From: an uncultured Clostridia bacterium | Lineage (GTDB): Bacteria > Bacillota > Clostridia > Lachnospirales > Anaerotignaceae | NCBI GenBank assembly: GCA_944384265.1 | Contig: CALWSR010000006.1 | Location: forward strand, 1-64,000 | Direction: 5' to 3' | DNA: 64,000 nucleotides | Shown here: in pieces, positions 34,376 to 43,441 of the stretch | Layout: each line of letters opens with the position of its first letter | Numbering within the stretch: the stretch's first letter is position 1 | Translations under genes and position numbers: made by a program | The notes under the pieces: model-generated | What the model was told of the DNA's origin: nothing | The model's input: the letters and a program-made list of their open reading frames with translations, nothing else | Databases searched by the model: none

Positions 34376-35527
34376 TCAAAAAAATGTCAATAGCAGCACT
34401 GCCGAAAATAAAAACATACAATCTACCAAAAACAATGCTCCAAAAAGCAGCACAGAAAAATCTCCCGCACCGCCAATGCATTTTACCAGCCTTGCCTCAC
34501 AAATAGGCTCTGCCACTGCCGCAGTGATTTTGTAAATCAATATCATAATGCCCAGACGAATCAAAGGCACTGCACACATCAGCACCAATATGACCACTGC
34601 CGCAAACAGTGTGCCGCCCCGCAGCATACCTGTCAATGCCGCAGCCGTATCCACTGCGCCCCCCATCACATCCCCCACAATGGGAACAGAGCCTACAATG
34701 GCCTTTGCCGTTTTTGCCGTACCTTGATTGAACACAGCGCTTCCTAATTTTTGTAAAGAAAGCAATGCCATAAACAAAAAAGCAATCCCCTTCATCAGCC
34801 AGGACAGCCCCTCCCGAAACAGCTTTGTAAAACGGCTCAGCATAGGCTTTTCTGATATATGGTTAATCATTTCCAAGGATGTGGCCATTGTGGTGGCAGG
34901 CAATATAAAATGGCACACAACACCTGTCAAAATGCCTGCCCCTGCCATAATTGCCGAGGCCGTCAGGGTGGACTCTCCATACCCTCCGGAGGCCATTGCC
35001 AATGTCATAAAAACAGGCATCATGGCCTGAAATGCCGTTTCCACAGCTTGTACTGTTTGAGAAACCATATTTGTCTGGTGATAAAATGTGGCGGCAATGA
35101 CCACAATCAAAACCATATAGCAAACATAAAACCCCAGCTCCCCCACAGACCTGCCCTGAAAGGAGCTGTTGAGATTTTTTAATATGGCACTCAAAAGCAC
35201 CACAAAAAGTATTTTTTTTACCATAGCAATTTGTGTTACAATTTCTCCGGAAAGCTTTTTTAATAAATAGGAAAAAACTTCCGAGGCATTCACACTGCTT
35301 CCCTCTGCTGCCACATTTTCCACCATTTCCTGAAAGGAAGGGATTTCCTCTGCCTGCCAGATTTCTTCTGTCTGCTTGTCCACCTCCTCCAAAGGCAGCA
35401 GCTGTATTTGCTCTTGCAGTATCTCTTGGGTGGCTTCTTTGGAAAGGGCGGGCTGCTGTGCATTTGCCGAAAGGGGAAAAACAATCAAAAAATACAGCAC
35501 ACAAAAAAGAAACATTCCTTTTTTCAT
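34376..35527 (-). CDS. spoIIIAE: Stage III sporulation protein AE
   Basis: The start is the ATG behind GGGGGGAGAACA, giving 383 residues. It has an N-terminal signal (FLFCVLYFLIVFPLSANAQQ) and a polar extracytoplasmic segment. Several membrane spans follow, with the conserved AIVGSVPIVGDVMGGAVDTA region typical of SpoIIIAE. It is the polytopic core of the spoIIIA complex. The N-terminal signal-like segment is expected for this family. Confidence 0.9.
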   Translation of the reverse strand: MKKGMFLFCVLYFLIVFPLSANAQQPALSKEATQEILQEQIQLLPLEEVDKQTEEIWQAEEIPSFQEMVENVAAEGSSVNASEVFSYLLKKLSGEIVTQIAMVKKILFVVLLSAILKNLNSSFQGRSVGELGFYVCYMVLIVVIAATFYHQTNMVSQTVQAVETAFQAMMPVFMTLAMASGGYGESTLTASAIMAGAGILTGVVCHFILPATTMATSLEMINHISEKPMLSRFTKLFREGLSWLMKGIAFLFMALLSLQKLGSAVFNQGTAKTAKAIVGSVPIVGDVMGGAVDTAAALTGMLRGGTLFAAVVILVLMCAVPLIRLGIMILIYKITAAVAEPICEARLVKCIGGAGDFSVLLFGALFLVDCMFLFSAVLLLTFF

Positions 35528-35538
35528 TGTTCTCCCCC

Positions 35539-35922
35539 CTATGCCAGCCCCATAACCACATCCAGCAAAGAAAGCAGTACAGGAGCAGAAACAATCATCA
35601 TCATAATTTTTCCTGCCAGCTCTATTTTTCCTGCAATGGAGGTTTCTCCCGCATCTATGCACAACTGCATACCAAACTGTGCCAAATAGGCAATGCCTGT
35701 TACTTTTAATACAATGGCAAAATATCCTCCATTGACGCCGGCCTTTTCTGCCGTTTCCTCCAAAAGTGTCAAAAGAACGCCTAATTTGTCACAAAGCGAA
35801 ATAAATATAAAAACCCCTGTTGCCACTGCTGTCAAAAGGCTGATTTCCGGACTCTGCTTTTTCAGCAGTACGCATAACACGGTGCCGATTAAGCCTGTTG
35901 CTACAATTTGTGCCATATTCAT
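35539..35922 (-). CDS. spoIIIAD: Stage III sporulation protein AD
   Basis: This 127-residue protein with about four spans (IVATGLIGTVLCVLLKK, then LLTAVATGVFIFISL) is SpoIIIAD by length, composition and position between AC and AE. GGAGGACTGATGGG precedes the ATG. The family resembles subunits of transport complexes, and it probably supports channel assembly or ion coupling in the sporangium. Confidence 0.9.
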   Translation of the reverse strand: MNMAQIVATGLIGTVLCVLLKKQSPEISLLTAVATGVFIFISLCDKLGVLLTLLEETAEKAGVNGGYFAIVLKVTGIAYLAQFGMQLCIDAGETSIAGKIELAGKIMMMIVSAPVLLSLLDVVMGLA

Positions 35923-35939
35923 CCCATCAGTCCTCCTTT

Positions 35940-36134
35940 TTAAATTTGAAACAATGTCTGCACCGTATCAAAGAGCTGACTGATGTACTGTATTACCCAA
36001 AAAAGCACCACCACAAGCCCTGCCAGCGTTGTCATCATGGCCTGCTCCTCTCTTCCTGCTCTGACCAGCACTTGGTTTAGCACAGCCACCAATATGCCCA
36101 CTGCCGCAATTTGAAACACAATGTTGATTTCCAT
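35940..36134 (-). CDS. spoIIIAC: Stage III sporulation protein AC
   Basis: The start is the ATG behind GGGGGAAATCAACC; the product of 64 residues matches the usual SpoIIIAC length. It has two spans (INIVFQIAAVGILVAVLNQV and MTTLAGLVVVLFWVIQYI) with a basic loop between. It is a small membrane partner of SpoIIIAD. Unusually, the upstream spoIIIAB gene is 345 bp away. Confidence 0.9.
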   Translation of the reverse strand: MEINIVFQIAAVGILVAVLNQVLVRAGREEQAMMTTLAGLVVVLFWVIQYISQLFDTVQTLFQI

Positions 36135-36479
36135 GGTTGATTTCCCCCTTTTGCACTTTCCGATTTTGTTCCTTTGCTGTAAAGCATTGATTGAATCAGT
36201 GCTTTGCCACAGCCTGGGCAATAAAATGTTGGAAGGAATGCTCCCTATACATATAGGGGGTTTAAAAGCAGTCCCCCCATTTTTTACTGCTTTCTTTCAA
36301 AAACACATAACATTCTGTTTACAGCGCCATAGCTTTTTCATGCAGCACATTACATAAGCCGCTTGCAGCATTTGTTGCAAGCAGCAAAAGCATTTGACTG
36401 TGTTTTTTCAAAAAAGCCTGCTTCTATTTTGAATACTGTTTTGCCCATGCTCTTTATATACGGTTTATAAATTTTATTT
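36135..36479. other. 345-bp gene-free insertion between spoIIIAB and spoIIIAC
   Basis: These genes are normally nearly adjacent. Here the gap has no open frame with a ribosome site. It holds several short inverted repeats, including CCCTATACATATAGGG near 36243 and a GCTTGCAGCATTTGTTGCAAGC hairpin near 36361. It may be a relic of inserted DNA, a processing or attenuation element, or a secondary promoter region. Confidence 0.55.
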
Positions 36480-37001
36480 TTATAACAGCACCACAACCAG
36501 CAAAAGCCCTGTCAATATTCCCATACTGGGATACAGCTTGATTTGTTTTTTACTTTTTTGTCTCAAATTTTCCATGGTGATTTCAATATATTCTAAAAGC
36601 AATGCAATACTTGCCTTTTGCTCTGCCATATCCAAATATCCTAATGAGGCACCAAAGCAAAGCATGGCCTCAATATCCTCCTTTGCCAAACAGGTGCCAT
36701 ACTGCCATTGGCGTACAGCCTCCTTCCATATGTCTTCTCCCGATAGGCCCTTTCTTTGCTCCATATCCTTTGCAACAGCACAAAACAAATTTTCAATCAC
36801 ACCCCTTGTGTTTTTTCCAATCTCCTCCAGTGCCTCCGGCAAAGGCCTGTACAAAAAGCCAATTTGATTTTGAAGCATTGTCATAGCCCTTTGCAGTGCT
36901 TGCAGCTCCTCTATGCGATATGCCGTTTGAAAGCCCCAGCAAATGCCTGCAATGGTGGATGTCAGTACAATCAGCATTGCTCCTGCCATTTGCAGTATCA
37001 T
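36480..37001 (-). CDS. spoIIIAB: Stage III sporulation protein AB
   Basis: This 173-residue protein overlaps the end of spoIIIAA by 4 bp (ATGA). It has an N-terminal span (GAMLIVLTSTIAGICWGF), a cytosolic helical body (AYRIEELQALQRAMTMLQNQ) and a C-terminal span (YPSMGILTGLLLVVVLL). The arrangement resembles GspF-like assembly factors and fits SpoIIIAB, which acts with the AA ATPase. Confidence 0.9.
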   Translation of the reverse strand: MILQMAGAMLIVLTSTIAGICWGFQTAYRIEELQALQRAMTMLQNQIGFLYRPLPEALEEIGKNTRGVIENLFCAVAKDMEQRKGLSGEDIWKEAVRQWQYGTCLAKEDIEAMLCFGASLGYLDMAEQKASIALLLEYIEITMENLRQKSKKQIKLYPSMGILTGLLLVVVLL

Positions 37002-37984
37002 ATGAACATCACTTCTTTCTTTTTTTCAAAGCCGGTATACACATTTTGCAGGCTTTTGTTGTAAATGGCCTCAATTTGTCCTGTTTTTTCCTTTGCCGAC
37101 AGCACCACAATGCTATGAAACACACCGCCCTTTATCATATTCCACAATACAGGTCTTTTTTTCACATCCTCAATTCCATTGCCATGGAGGGTGCAAATCA
37201 GCTGTATGCCTGCATTGACAATACTTTCTATGGCAGCAAAATCCTCTGCTTTTCCAATTTCATCCACTGCAATGATGCGGGGAGACATACTTCTGACCAG
37301 CATCAGCATTGCCTCGGCTTTGGGACAGCAATCCAAAACATCTGTTCTAATCCCCACATCATTTTGCGCCACTCCTTTATAACAGCCTGCAATCTCTCCC
37401 CTTTCATCTGCCACGGCCACTGTTTGTCCCAAAAAACAACCCTTTTTTCCATTGCTGAGCTGTCTGACCAAATCTCTTAAAAGCGTTGTTTTTCCACAGC
37501 CGGGAGGAGAAATAATCAATGTATGATAAAATTTTCCTTTTTCAATGGCATATTGCAGCACCGTATCTGCACAGCCCTTGATTTCGTGAGAGATTCTGAT
37601 ATTTAAAGCACTGATGTCCCGAATGGTTTGTATGGTATGATTTTGCACCACTGTTTTTCCCACAATGCCAATGCGATGTCCCCCTTCTATGGTAAAAAAG
37701 CCGTTGCGCAGTTCTTCCGAAAAGGCATACAGTGAATATTTGCTCAACCGCTCCAATGTTTGTTGTATATCCTGTTTTTTGACAATATAGGCCTGCTCTA
37801 TTTTATTTGCAGTACTGCCGTCTGATTTTATAAAATATTCCTTTTGACAGGCCCACAGCAAAAGGGGCTTTTCTGCACGAATGCGTATTTCCTCTATGGT
37901 GTCAAAAAAGTCATTTTCCAAATGTTCCAAAACGCCTTTCAATTCCCTGCCCAGCGTTTGCAAAAGCATTTCTTTCTTTTTCAT
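36998..37984 (-). CDS. spoIIIAA: Stage III sporulation protein AA (ATPase)
   Basis: The start is the ATG behind GGAGGACGAGAT, giving 328 residues. It contains Walker A (ISPPGCGKTTLLRDLVRQL) and Walker B (IIAVDEIGKAEDF), the latter followed by an SMSP-type region upstream. SpoIIIAA is the mother-cell ATPase that powers the A-Q channel needed for forespore development. It is the first gene of the operon. A divergent promoter region of about 170 bp separates it from the LytTR gene. Confidence 0.95.
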   Translation of the reverse strand: MKKKEMLLQTLGRELKGVLEHLENDFFDTIEEIRIRAEKPLLLWACQKEYFIKSDGSTANKIEQAYIVKKQDIQQTLERLSKYSLYAFSEELRNGFFTIEGGHRIGIVGKTVVQNHTIQTIRDISALNIRISHEIKGCADTVLQYAIEKGKFYHTLIISPPGCGKTTLLRDLVRQLSNGKKGCFLGQTVAVADERGEIAGCYKGVAQNDVGIRTDVLDCCPKAEAMLMLVRSMSPRIIAVDEIGKAEDFAAIESIVNAGIQLICTLHGNGIEDVKKRPVLWNMIKGGVFHSIVVLSAKEKTGQIEAIYNKSLQNVYTGFEKKKEVMFI

Positions 37985-38155
37985 ATCTCGTCCTCCTTTT
38001 TTCATATTTATGTTGCTGTGTTGAGAAATATGCTGTACAAAAACAGAAAAAATTTATAAAAATACAGACTATACAGTGAAGACAAACTATGCTACAATTT
38101 TTTTTAATAGATTTTTTGTATGAACTCATACCCCAACTAAATGGAGGCGATTTTT

Positions 38156-38962
38156 ATGTATCCATTTACATTTTGCAAATGCTTTTTTTGCCATGAAGCC
38201 GAGCAGTTTACCGCCAATTTGATTTCCCGAAATCATCCTGATATTGAGATTATTTCACCGGAAGTTGATTGGGGAGAGCCGGAAAAATTTCTCTCTCAGT
38301 TTTGTGAAAAACGGATTCATGTTTTTTTATTTTGTTTGGACAAAAATCCAACTGCCATTTTAAACTTTATAAACGAATTACAGAACCACAGCCAATTTGC
38401 CCATCATCCTATGGTGCTTTTTTCTCAGGACTGCCAAAACCTTACAGCCGCCTTTTGGCTGCTGCGGCCATTTTGTGCAGTTCCGCTTCCTTTGACAGCA
38501 AAAAGAGCTTTGCATTTTTCAAATTATGTGCAGCATTATTATGATATTTATGAAAAAGAAAACCAACAGGTATTGGAGCTGGATTTTCCCTCCGGTTCCT
38601 ATCGCTTTCCCATCAATGACATCCTTTTTGCAGAGGCCAGCAACCGTAAGGTGCTGCTTCATATGCAAAATGCAAGCATCACAAATGAAGAACAAATAGT
38701 AGAGCTTCCCCTTTCTTTTCAGCATTTTATCAAAATTCTGCCGCCAAACAGTCTTTTGCAGTCTCACCGTTCCTTTTTAATCAACCCCCGCAATGTTTTA
38801 AAGGTTGACAAAAAACAGGACCATTGGACAGCTCAGTTTTATCACAGCAATGAACAGGCCTTTATCAGCCGTTCCTACAAAAAACAAATTTTAGACAGCA
38901 TATTTACACACATTCATAAAAACAACAGCATCATTGCCAAAACACAATTACCCAAGGATTGA
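38156..38962 (+). CDS. LytTR-type transcriptional regulator with atypical N-terminal domain
   Basis: The start is the ATG behind GGAGGCGATTTTT, giving 268 residues. The C-terminal LytTR DNA-binding domain (about 145-250) shows PINDILFAEASNRKVLLHMQ, then SLLQSHRSFLINPRNVLKVD and FISRSYKKQI, the family signatures. The N-terminal 130 residues have receiver-like alternation (VFLFCLDKNP, HHPMVLFSQDCQ), but the canonical acidic pocket and Lys are not convincing. It may therefore be a degenerate receiver that is not phosphorylated. It is divergent from spoIIIAA and directly upstream of the aromatic operon; its targets are unknown. Confidence 0.8.
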   Translation: MYPFTFCKCFFCHEAEQFTANLISRNHPDIEIISPEVDWGEPEKFLSQFCEKRIHVFLFCLDKNPTAILNFINELQNHSQFAHHPMVLFSQDCQNLTAAFWLLRPFCAVPLPLTAKRALHFSNYVQHYYDIYEKENQQVLELDFPSGSYRFPINDILFAEASNRKVLLHMQNASITNEEQIVELPLSFQHFIKILPPNSLLQSHRSFLINPRNVLKVDKKQDHWTAQFYHSNEQAFISRSYKKQILDSIFTHIHKNNSIIAKTQLPKD

Positions 38963-38993
38963 CACAGTTTATTGCAAATAGTAAAATGGTACA

Positions 38994-39015
38994 AAATAGT
39001 ATGTACTATTTTTTA
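38994..39015 (+). terminator. Short terminator between the LytTR gene and aroF
   Basis: AAATAGTA and TACTATTT pair around a two-base loop, followed by T-rich sequence. The stem is AT-only and weak, so partial read-through into aroF is plausible. Confidence 0.4.
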
Positions 39016-39042
39016 TTACAAAAATACAGGAGGGATTAAAAC

Positions 39043-40056
39043 ATGATTGTTGTTATGAAACAAACGGCAACAGAAGATAATATACAGTCTATCATTGCAA
39101 AGCTGCATTCCTTGGGATTGGATGCACATCTTTCCAGAGGTGCTTCTATTACACTCATTGGTGTGGTGGGAGATAAATCAAAATTTTTGGCAGAAAATCC
39201 ACAAATTATGCCCGGTGTGGAAAGATTGGTCCCTATCAGCGAATCCTACAAGCTGGCAAACATCAAATTTCATCCGGAGCAAACTGTCATTGATGTAAAC
39301 GGCATCAAAATCGGAGGCGGCCATTTCACCATCATTGCAGGCCCCTGTGCCATTGAAAGCTATGACCAGCTTATGGCTTCTGCCATTGCCGCAAAAAATG
39401 CCGGCGCACAGATATTAAGAGGCGGCGCATATAAACCCCGCACATCCCCCTATTCCTTTCAGGGCCTGGAGGAGGAAGGCCTGCGTTATATGGCGGATAT
39501 CAGAAAAGAAACGGGTATGGCCGTTGTTACAGAGGTCACTAGCTGCAAAGCCATGGAAACAGCAGTCAATTATGTGGACATACTGCAAATCGGTGCCAGA
39601 AATATGCAGAATTTTGAGCTGTTAAAAGAAGTGGGAAAAGCCAATTTGCCTGTTTTGTTAAAAAGAGGACTTTCTGCCACCATTGAGGAATGGCTCAATG
39701 CGGCAGAATATATTATGAGTGAGGGAAACCAAAATGTAATGCTTTGCGAAAGAGGGATACGCACCTACGAAACAAGCACCAGAAACACATTGGATATCAG
39801 TGCTGTGCCTGTTTTGCGCACAAAAACCCACTTGCCTATTTTGGTGGACCCAAGCCATGCCTCCGGCATCCGGGATTATGTTGCTCCCCTTAGCCGTGCC
39901 GCCATTGCCGTTGGTGCAGACGGGCTGGAAATTGAAGTGCATCCAAACCCTGCCTGTGCCCTTTCTGATGGCCCTCAATCCTTAAATCCACAGGATTTTA
40001 AAGCCCTTTGTCAAGAGCTGAAGCCTTATATACAATTAGCAGGAAGGAAGTTTTAA
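39043..40056 (+). CDS. aroF: 3-Deoxy-7-phosphoheptulonate (DAHP) synthase
   Basis: This 337-residue protein has ATG behind GGAGGGATTAAAAC. A small N-terminal ferredoxin-like regulatory domain (residues 1-70) precedes the TIM barrel, as in Thermotoga-type DAHP synthases. Barrel landmarks are IIAGPCAIES, RGGAYKPRTSPYSFQG, LQIGARNMQN, LLKRGL and LVDPSHASG. The enzyme condenses PEP and erythrose 4-phosphate, the first step to chorismate. It starts the aroF-tyrA-aroA operon. The N-terminal domain suggests feedback inhibition by tyrosine or phenylalanine. Confidence 0.95.
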   Translation: MIVVMKQTATEDNIQSIIAKLHSLGLDAHLSRGASITLIGVVGDKSKFLAENPQIMPGVERLVPISESYKLANIKFHPEQTVIDVNGIKIGGGHFTIIAGPCAIESYDQLMASAIAAKNAGAQILRGGAYKPRTSPYSFQGLEEEGLRYMADIRKETGMAVVTEVTSCKAMETAVNYVDILQIGARNMQNFELLKEVGKANLPVLLKRGLSATIEEWLNAAEYIMSEGNQNVMLCERGIRTYETSTRNTLDISAVPVLRTKTHLPILVDPSHASGIRDYVAPLSRAAIAVGADGLEIEVHPNPACALSDGPQSLNPQDFKALCQELKPYIQLAGRKF

Positions 40057-40058
40057 AT

Positions 40059-41156
40059 ATGTTTTCTAAAATCGGCATCATTGGGCTGGGGTTGATTGGC
40101 GGTTCTCTTGCAAAGGCTTTTCGCTCCAGAACCTCTGTGCAGACCATTGTGGCATTCAACCGTCATGAGGATGTGCTGATAGAAGCAAAAAAACAACACA
40201 TCATTGATGCATATGCCACAGAAATCACAGAGCTGTTTTCCGACTGCGACATCATTTTCATTTGTACTCCTGTACAAAAAATAATGGAATATACACAAAA
40301 ACTGCTCCCCTTTGTTTCAAAAAACTGTATTATATCTGATGTAGGCAGTACAAAGGGAGAAATCTGCAAAAATATGTCTGCTTTTTCAAATCATTTTTTA
40401 TACATCGGAGGCCATCCTATGACCGGCTCGGAGCGGTTTCGATACCACGCCTCCAAGGAACACCTTTTTGAAAATGCATACTACATTTTAACACCCGGTG
40501 CCTCTGTGCCGGAGCAAAGGGTAAAGGCCTTTTCTGAGCTGATACAATCCATTGGTGCCATCACTGTGATACTTTCTGCACAGGAGCATGATTATATTGT
40601 GGCCTCCATCAGCCATGTACCCCATGTGGTAGCCTCTGCACTTGTGCATACCGTCAAAAAGCTGGACACACCAAACCATTATATGCATTTGCTGGCCGCA
40701 GGAGGCTTTAAAGATATCACCAGAATCGCTTCCTCCAGTGCAGATATGTGGCAGGGCATTTGCATGGAAAACAGAGAGCAAATACTTTCTGTGCTTTCCT
40801 GCTTTGAAGCTGTCATTCAAGACATGAAGCAGCAGCTTATATCAGAGCAATATTCTCATATCTATCAATATTTTGATACTGCCAGAATTTACAGAGATTC
40901 CTTTGGTTCTGTCACCCCAAAAAGCTTTGTCAAACGCTATGAAATTTCTGTGGATGTGCTGGACCGTCCGGGAAGCATTGCCATCATTGCCGTACTGTTT
41001 TCCAGCCATGGCATTAACATCAAAAATATGAGTATCATCAACAACAGAGAACAGGAACAGGGCGTACTTTATTTTGCATTTGATACAGAAGAAGAAAGAC
41101 AAAAAAGTATAGAACTGCTTCGGAGTTTAAACTATGACGTTTTTGTAAAGGATTGA
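40059..41156 (+). CDS. tyrA: Prephenate dehydrogenase with ACT domain
   Basis: The start is the ATG at 40059 behind AGGAAGGAAG, 2 bp after aroF; the product is 365 residues. A Rossmann motif GIIGLGLIGGSLAKAF opens the NAD domain. HPMTGSERF and the HDYIVASISHVPHVVAS segment carry the catalytic and substrate residues of TyrA. The C-terminal ACT domain (about 290-365, ISVDVLDRPGSIAIIAVLFS) would bind tyrosine. It makes 4-hydroxyphenylpyruvate for tyrosine synthesis. Confidence 0.95.
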   Translation: MFSKIGIIGLGLIGGSLAKAFRSRTSVQTIVAFNRHEDVLIEAKKQHIIDAYATEITELFSDCDIIFICTPVQKIMEYTQKLLPFVSKNCIISDVGSTKGEICKNMSAFSNHFLYIGGHPMTGSERFRYHASKEHLFENAYYILTPGASVPEQRVKAFSELIQSIGAITVILSAQEHDYIVASISHVPHVVASALVHTVKKLDTPNHYMHLLAAGGFKDITRIASSSADMWQGICMENREQILSVLSCFEAVIQDMKQQLISEQYSHIYQYFDTARIYRDSFGSVTPKSFVKRYEISVDVLDRPGSIAIIAVLFSSHGINIKNMSIINNREQEQGVLYFAFDTEEERQKSIELLRSLNYDVFVKD

Positions 41157-41164
41157 TATAAAAT

Positions 41165-42445
41165 ATGAATCAAATCATTACACCAAAAAACAACATTCAT
41201 GCCGCCATTACCGTACCGGGAGATAAATCCATATCTCACAGAAGCATTATGTTTGGCGCACTGGCAGAGGGTATCACAGAAATAGAAGGCTTTTTGATGG
41301 GAGAGGATTGCCTTTCCACTATTTCCTGCTTTCAAAAGCTGGGCATAGACATACAAAAACAGTCTGAAAAAATCATTGTTCACGGAAAAGGACTTCATGG
41401 GCTGACTGCCCCCGCCCAAACGCTGGATGTGGGAAACAGCGGCACAACCCTCAGACTGCTCAGCGGCATTTTAGCAGCACAGCCCTTTTGCTCTCATCTG
41501 ACAGGAGATGCCTCTATACAAAAGCGTCCCATGAACCGTGTGGCCGCCCCCCTGCGTCAAATGGGCGCTGTGCTGAACGGAAGGGACAGCCAAAATTTGT
41601 TTGCCCCTTTTACAATAGAAGGCAGAAAATTAAATGGCATTACTTACACACTGCCTGTTGCCAGCGCACAGGTAAAAAGTGCCGTTTTGCTGGCCGGCCT
41701 TTTTGCAGAGGGACAAACAGCCGTCATTGAGCCGGAGGCCACCAGAAATCATACAGAAATTATGCTGGAGCATATGGGTGCAAATATCAAAAAAATAGGA
41801 AATACCATTTACTGCAATCCTGTTTCCCAATTACACGGCACAAAAATTGCAGTGCCGGCAGATATTTCCTCCGCCGCATATTTTATGGTGCTGGGCTGTG
41901 TCTGCAAAAACAGCAGACTGCTTCTTAAAAATGTAGGCATCAATGAAACCAGAACTGGTATTATTGACGTACTCAAAGCCATGGGCGGCAACATTGCCAT
42001 AGAAAATGAAAGCGTTGTAAATGGAGAAAAAAGAGCCGATATTGTTGTCAAAACAGCTTCATTGCATGGTACAACCATTGGCGGAGAGGATATTCCCCGT
42101 TTGATTGATGAAATCCCTGTCATTGCAGCTGCCGCCTGCTTTGCAGAAGGCACCACTATCATAAAGGATGCTCAGGAATTGAAGGTAAAGGAATCCAACC
42201 GTATTGACACTGTGGTGACAGAGCTGAAAAAATTTGGAGCAGATATTGCAAAAACAGAAGACGGTATGATTATAAAAGGAGGAAAGCCCTTACATGGCTG
42301 CACCACACAAAGCTATCACGACCACCGCATTGCCATGTCCATGGCAGTGGCCGGCATTTGCGCCCAGGGCAAAACCACCATTGTGGATGCAGAATGTGCA
42401 AACATTTCTTTTCCTCATTTTTATGACATATTAAACAATTTATAA
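41165..42445 (+). CDS. aroA: 3-Phosphoshikimate 1-carboxyvinyltransferase (EPSP synthase)
   Basis: This 426-residue protein starts 8 bp after tyrA. It has the family motifs PGDKSISHRSIMFGALAEG at the start, GNSGTTLRLL, RPMNRVAAPLRQMGA and ESNRIDTVVTELKKFGA, then DHRIAMSMAVAG. It converts shikimate 3-phosphate and PEP to EPSP. It has a Ser in the KSISHR region and Gly in GNSGTT as in typical enzymes. The remaining shikimate genes are not in the window. Confidence 0.95.
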   Translation: MNQIITPKNNIHAAITVPGDKSISHRSIMFGALAEGITEIEGFLMGEDCLSTISCFQKLGIDIQKQSEKIIVHGKGLHGLTAPAQTLDVGNSGTTLRLLSGILAAQPFCSHLTGDASIQKRPMNRVAAPLRQMGAVLNGRDSQNLFAPFTIEGRKLNGITYTLPVASAQVKSAVLLAGLFAEGQTAVIEPEATRNHTEIMLEHMGANIKKIGNTIYCNPVSQLHGTKIAVPADISSAAYFMVLGCVCKNSRLLLKNVGINETRTGIIDVLKAMGGNIAIENESVVNGEKRADIVVKTASLHGTTIGGEDIPRLIDEIPVIAAAACFAEGTTIIKDAQELKVKESNRIDTVVTELKKFGADIAKTEDGMIIKGGKPLHGCTTQSYHDHRIAMSMAVAGICAQGKTTIVDAECANISFPHFYDILNNL

Positions 42446-42677
42446 AAACTGTTTTTCAAAGAAATATACTGTGTAAAAGAATGTACATTCAGACATAAAA
42501 AACAGCCAACTGATTGAAAGAATGGGCCAACCTGAGCAAAAAGGCGTCATCCATGGGCAGACGAGTGGGGGCATAGGATATGGATGCCTTTAAAATCCAT
42601 TACCAATATACAAAAGTGTAAATCACTTTCATAACGATTTGTGCCGCCGGCAAAAAGGCGGCGGAATGGAGAGGAAC

Positions 42678-43331
42678 ATGATACAAACAACCATTGTTGC
42701 TTTTGGAGACAGTTTAACATTTGGTTATGGCGTAAGCCGGAGTATTACCTATACAAGCCGGCTGGAAGCATTTTTGCCCCAGTGTTATCCCTGTGTCAAC
42801 TGGAAAATACAAAACAGCGGTGTCAACGGCCACACCACAAGAGAAGGAGTCGAACGCTTGGAAAAAGACGTTTTAAGCTATCATCCTAATATTGTGTTTA
42901 TATTATTTGGCTCAAATGACAGCTCCTTTTTGGAGGCCCAATACCGCACTCCCTATGAATATGAAAAAAATCTTTGTACTATGATAGAGCAAATTCAAAA
43001 GCACCATAATCATACAGGACTGCACCATCCCATTGCTGTGCTGATTACCCCTCCCCCTGTTGTGGATACAGATTTTTATCCTTTTACCACCACAGAAAGA
43101 GTGGAAAAATATGCTCAAATTGTCAAAAATGTGGCAAAGCAATATGACTGTCCTGTGATTGACTTTTTTAAAGCATTGCAGGAATTGGGGCAAACAGATT
43201 CTTTTGAAAGCTTTTTTCAGCAGGATGGTATTCATTTAAGTCCCAAGGGCTATGACCATTTATATGACTGTATTTTTTCTGCATTGACACTGTTGGTGGA
43301 TAAAAACGGCATTTTAAAAGAAACATTTTAA
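42678..43331 (+). CDS. SGNH/GDSL-family hydrolase
   Basis: The start is the ATG six bases after GGAG, giving 217 residues; an ATG 12 bp upstream is also possible. The four SGNH blocks are present: AFGDSLTFGYG with the nucleophile Ser, an NSGVNGHTT block with Gly, FGSNDS with Asn, and DGIHLSPKGY with Asp-His. There is no signal peptide. These enzymes hydrolyse acyl or acetyl esters of sugars, lipids or peptidoglycan. Substrate cannot be predicted. A strong terminator follows. Confidence 0.9.
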   Translation: MIQTTIVAFGDSLTFGYGVSRSITYTSRLEAFLPQCYPCVNWKIQNSGVNGHTTREGVERLEKDVLSYHPNIVFILFGSNDSSFLEAQYRTPYEYEKNLCTMIEQIQKHHNHTGLHHPIAVLITPPPVVDTDFYPFTTTERVEKYAQIVKNVAKQYDCPVIDFFKALQELGQTDSFESFFQQDGIHLSPKGYDHLYDCIFSALTLLVDKNGILKETF

Positions 43332-43369
43332 ATCATTTTTCCATAAAAAAAGAGAGGCAAATGTCATTT

Positions 43370-43400
43370 GAAGTAGAATTTTTGATTCTGCTTCTTTTTT
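43370..43400 (+). terminator. Intrinsic terminator after the SGNH hydrolase gene
   Basis: GAAGTAGAAT and ATTCTGCTTC pair with one G-T wobble around a short loop, followed by six T. Confidence 0.8.
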
Positions 43401-43441
43401 ATGCAAAATAAAAACTGCTATTTTTGTGTTGCTTGTTTTTT

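Noticed and set aside
38963..39042. T-box or other leader upstream of the aromatic operon
   Set aside because: Only 80 bp separate the genes and no T-box motif (such as TGGNACCGCG) is present.
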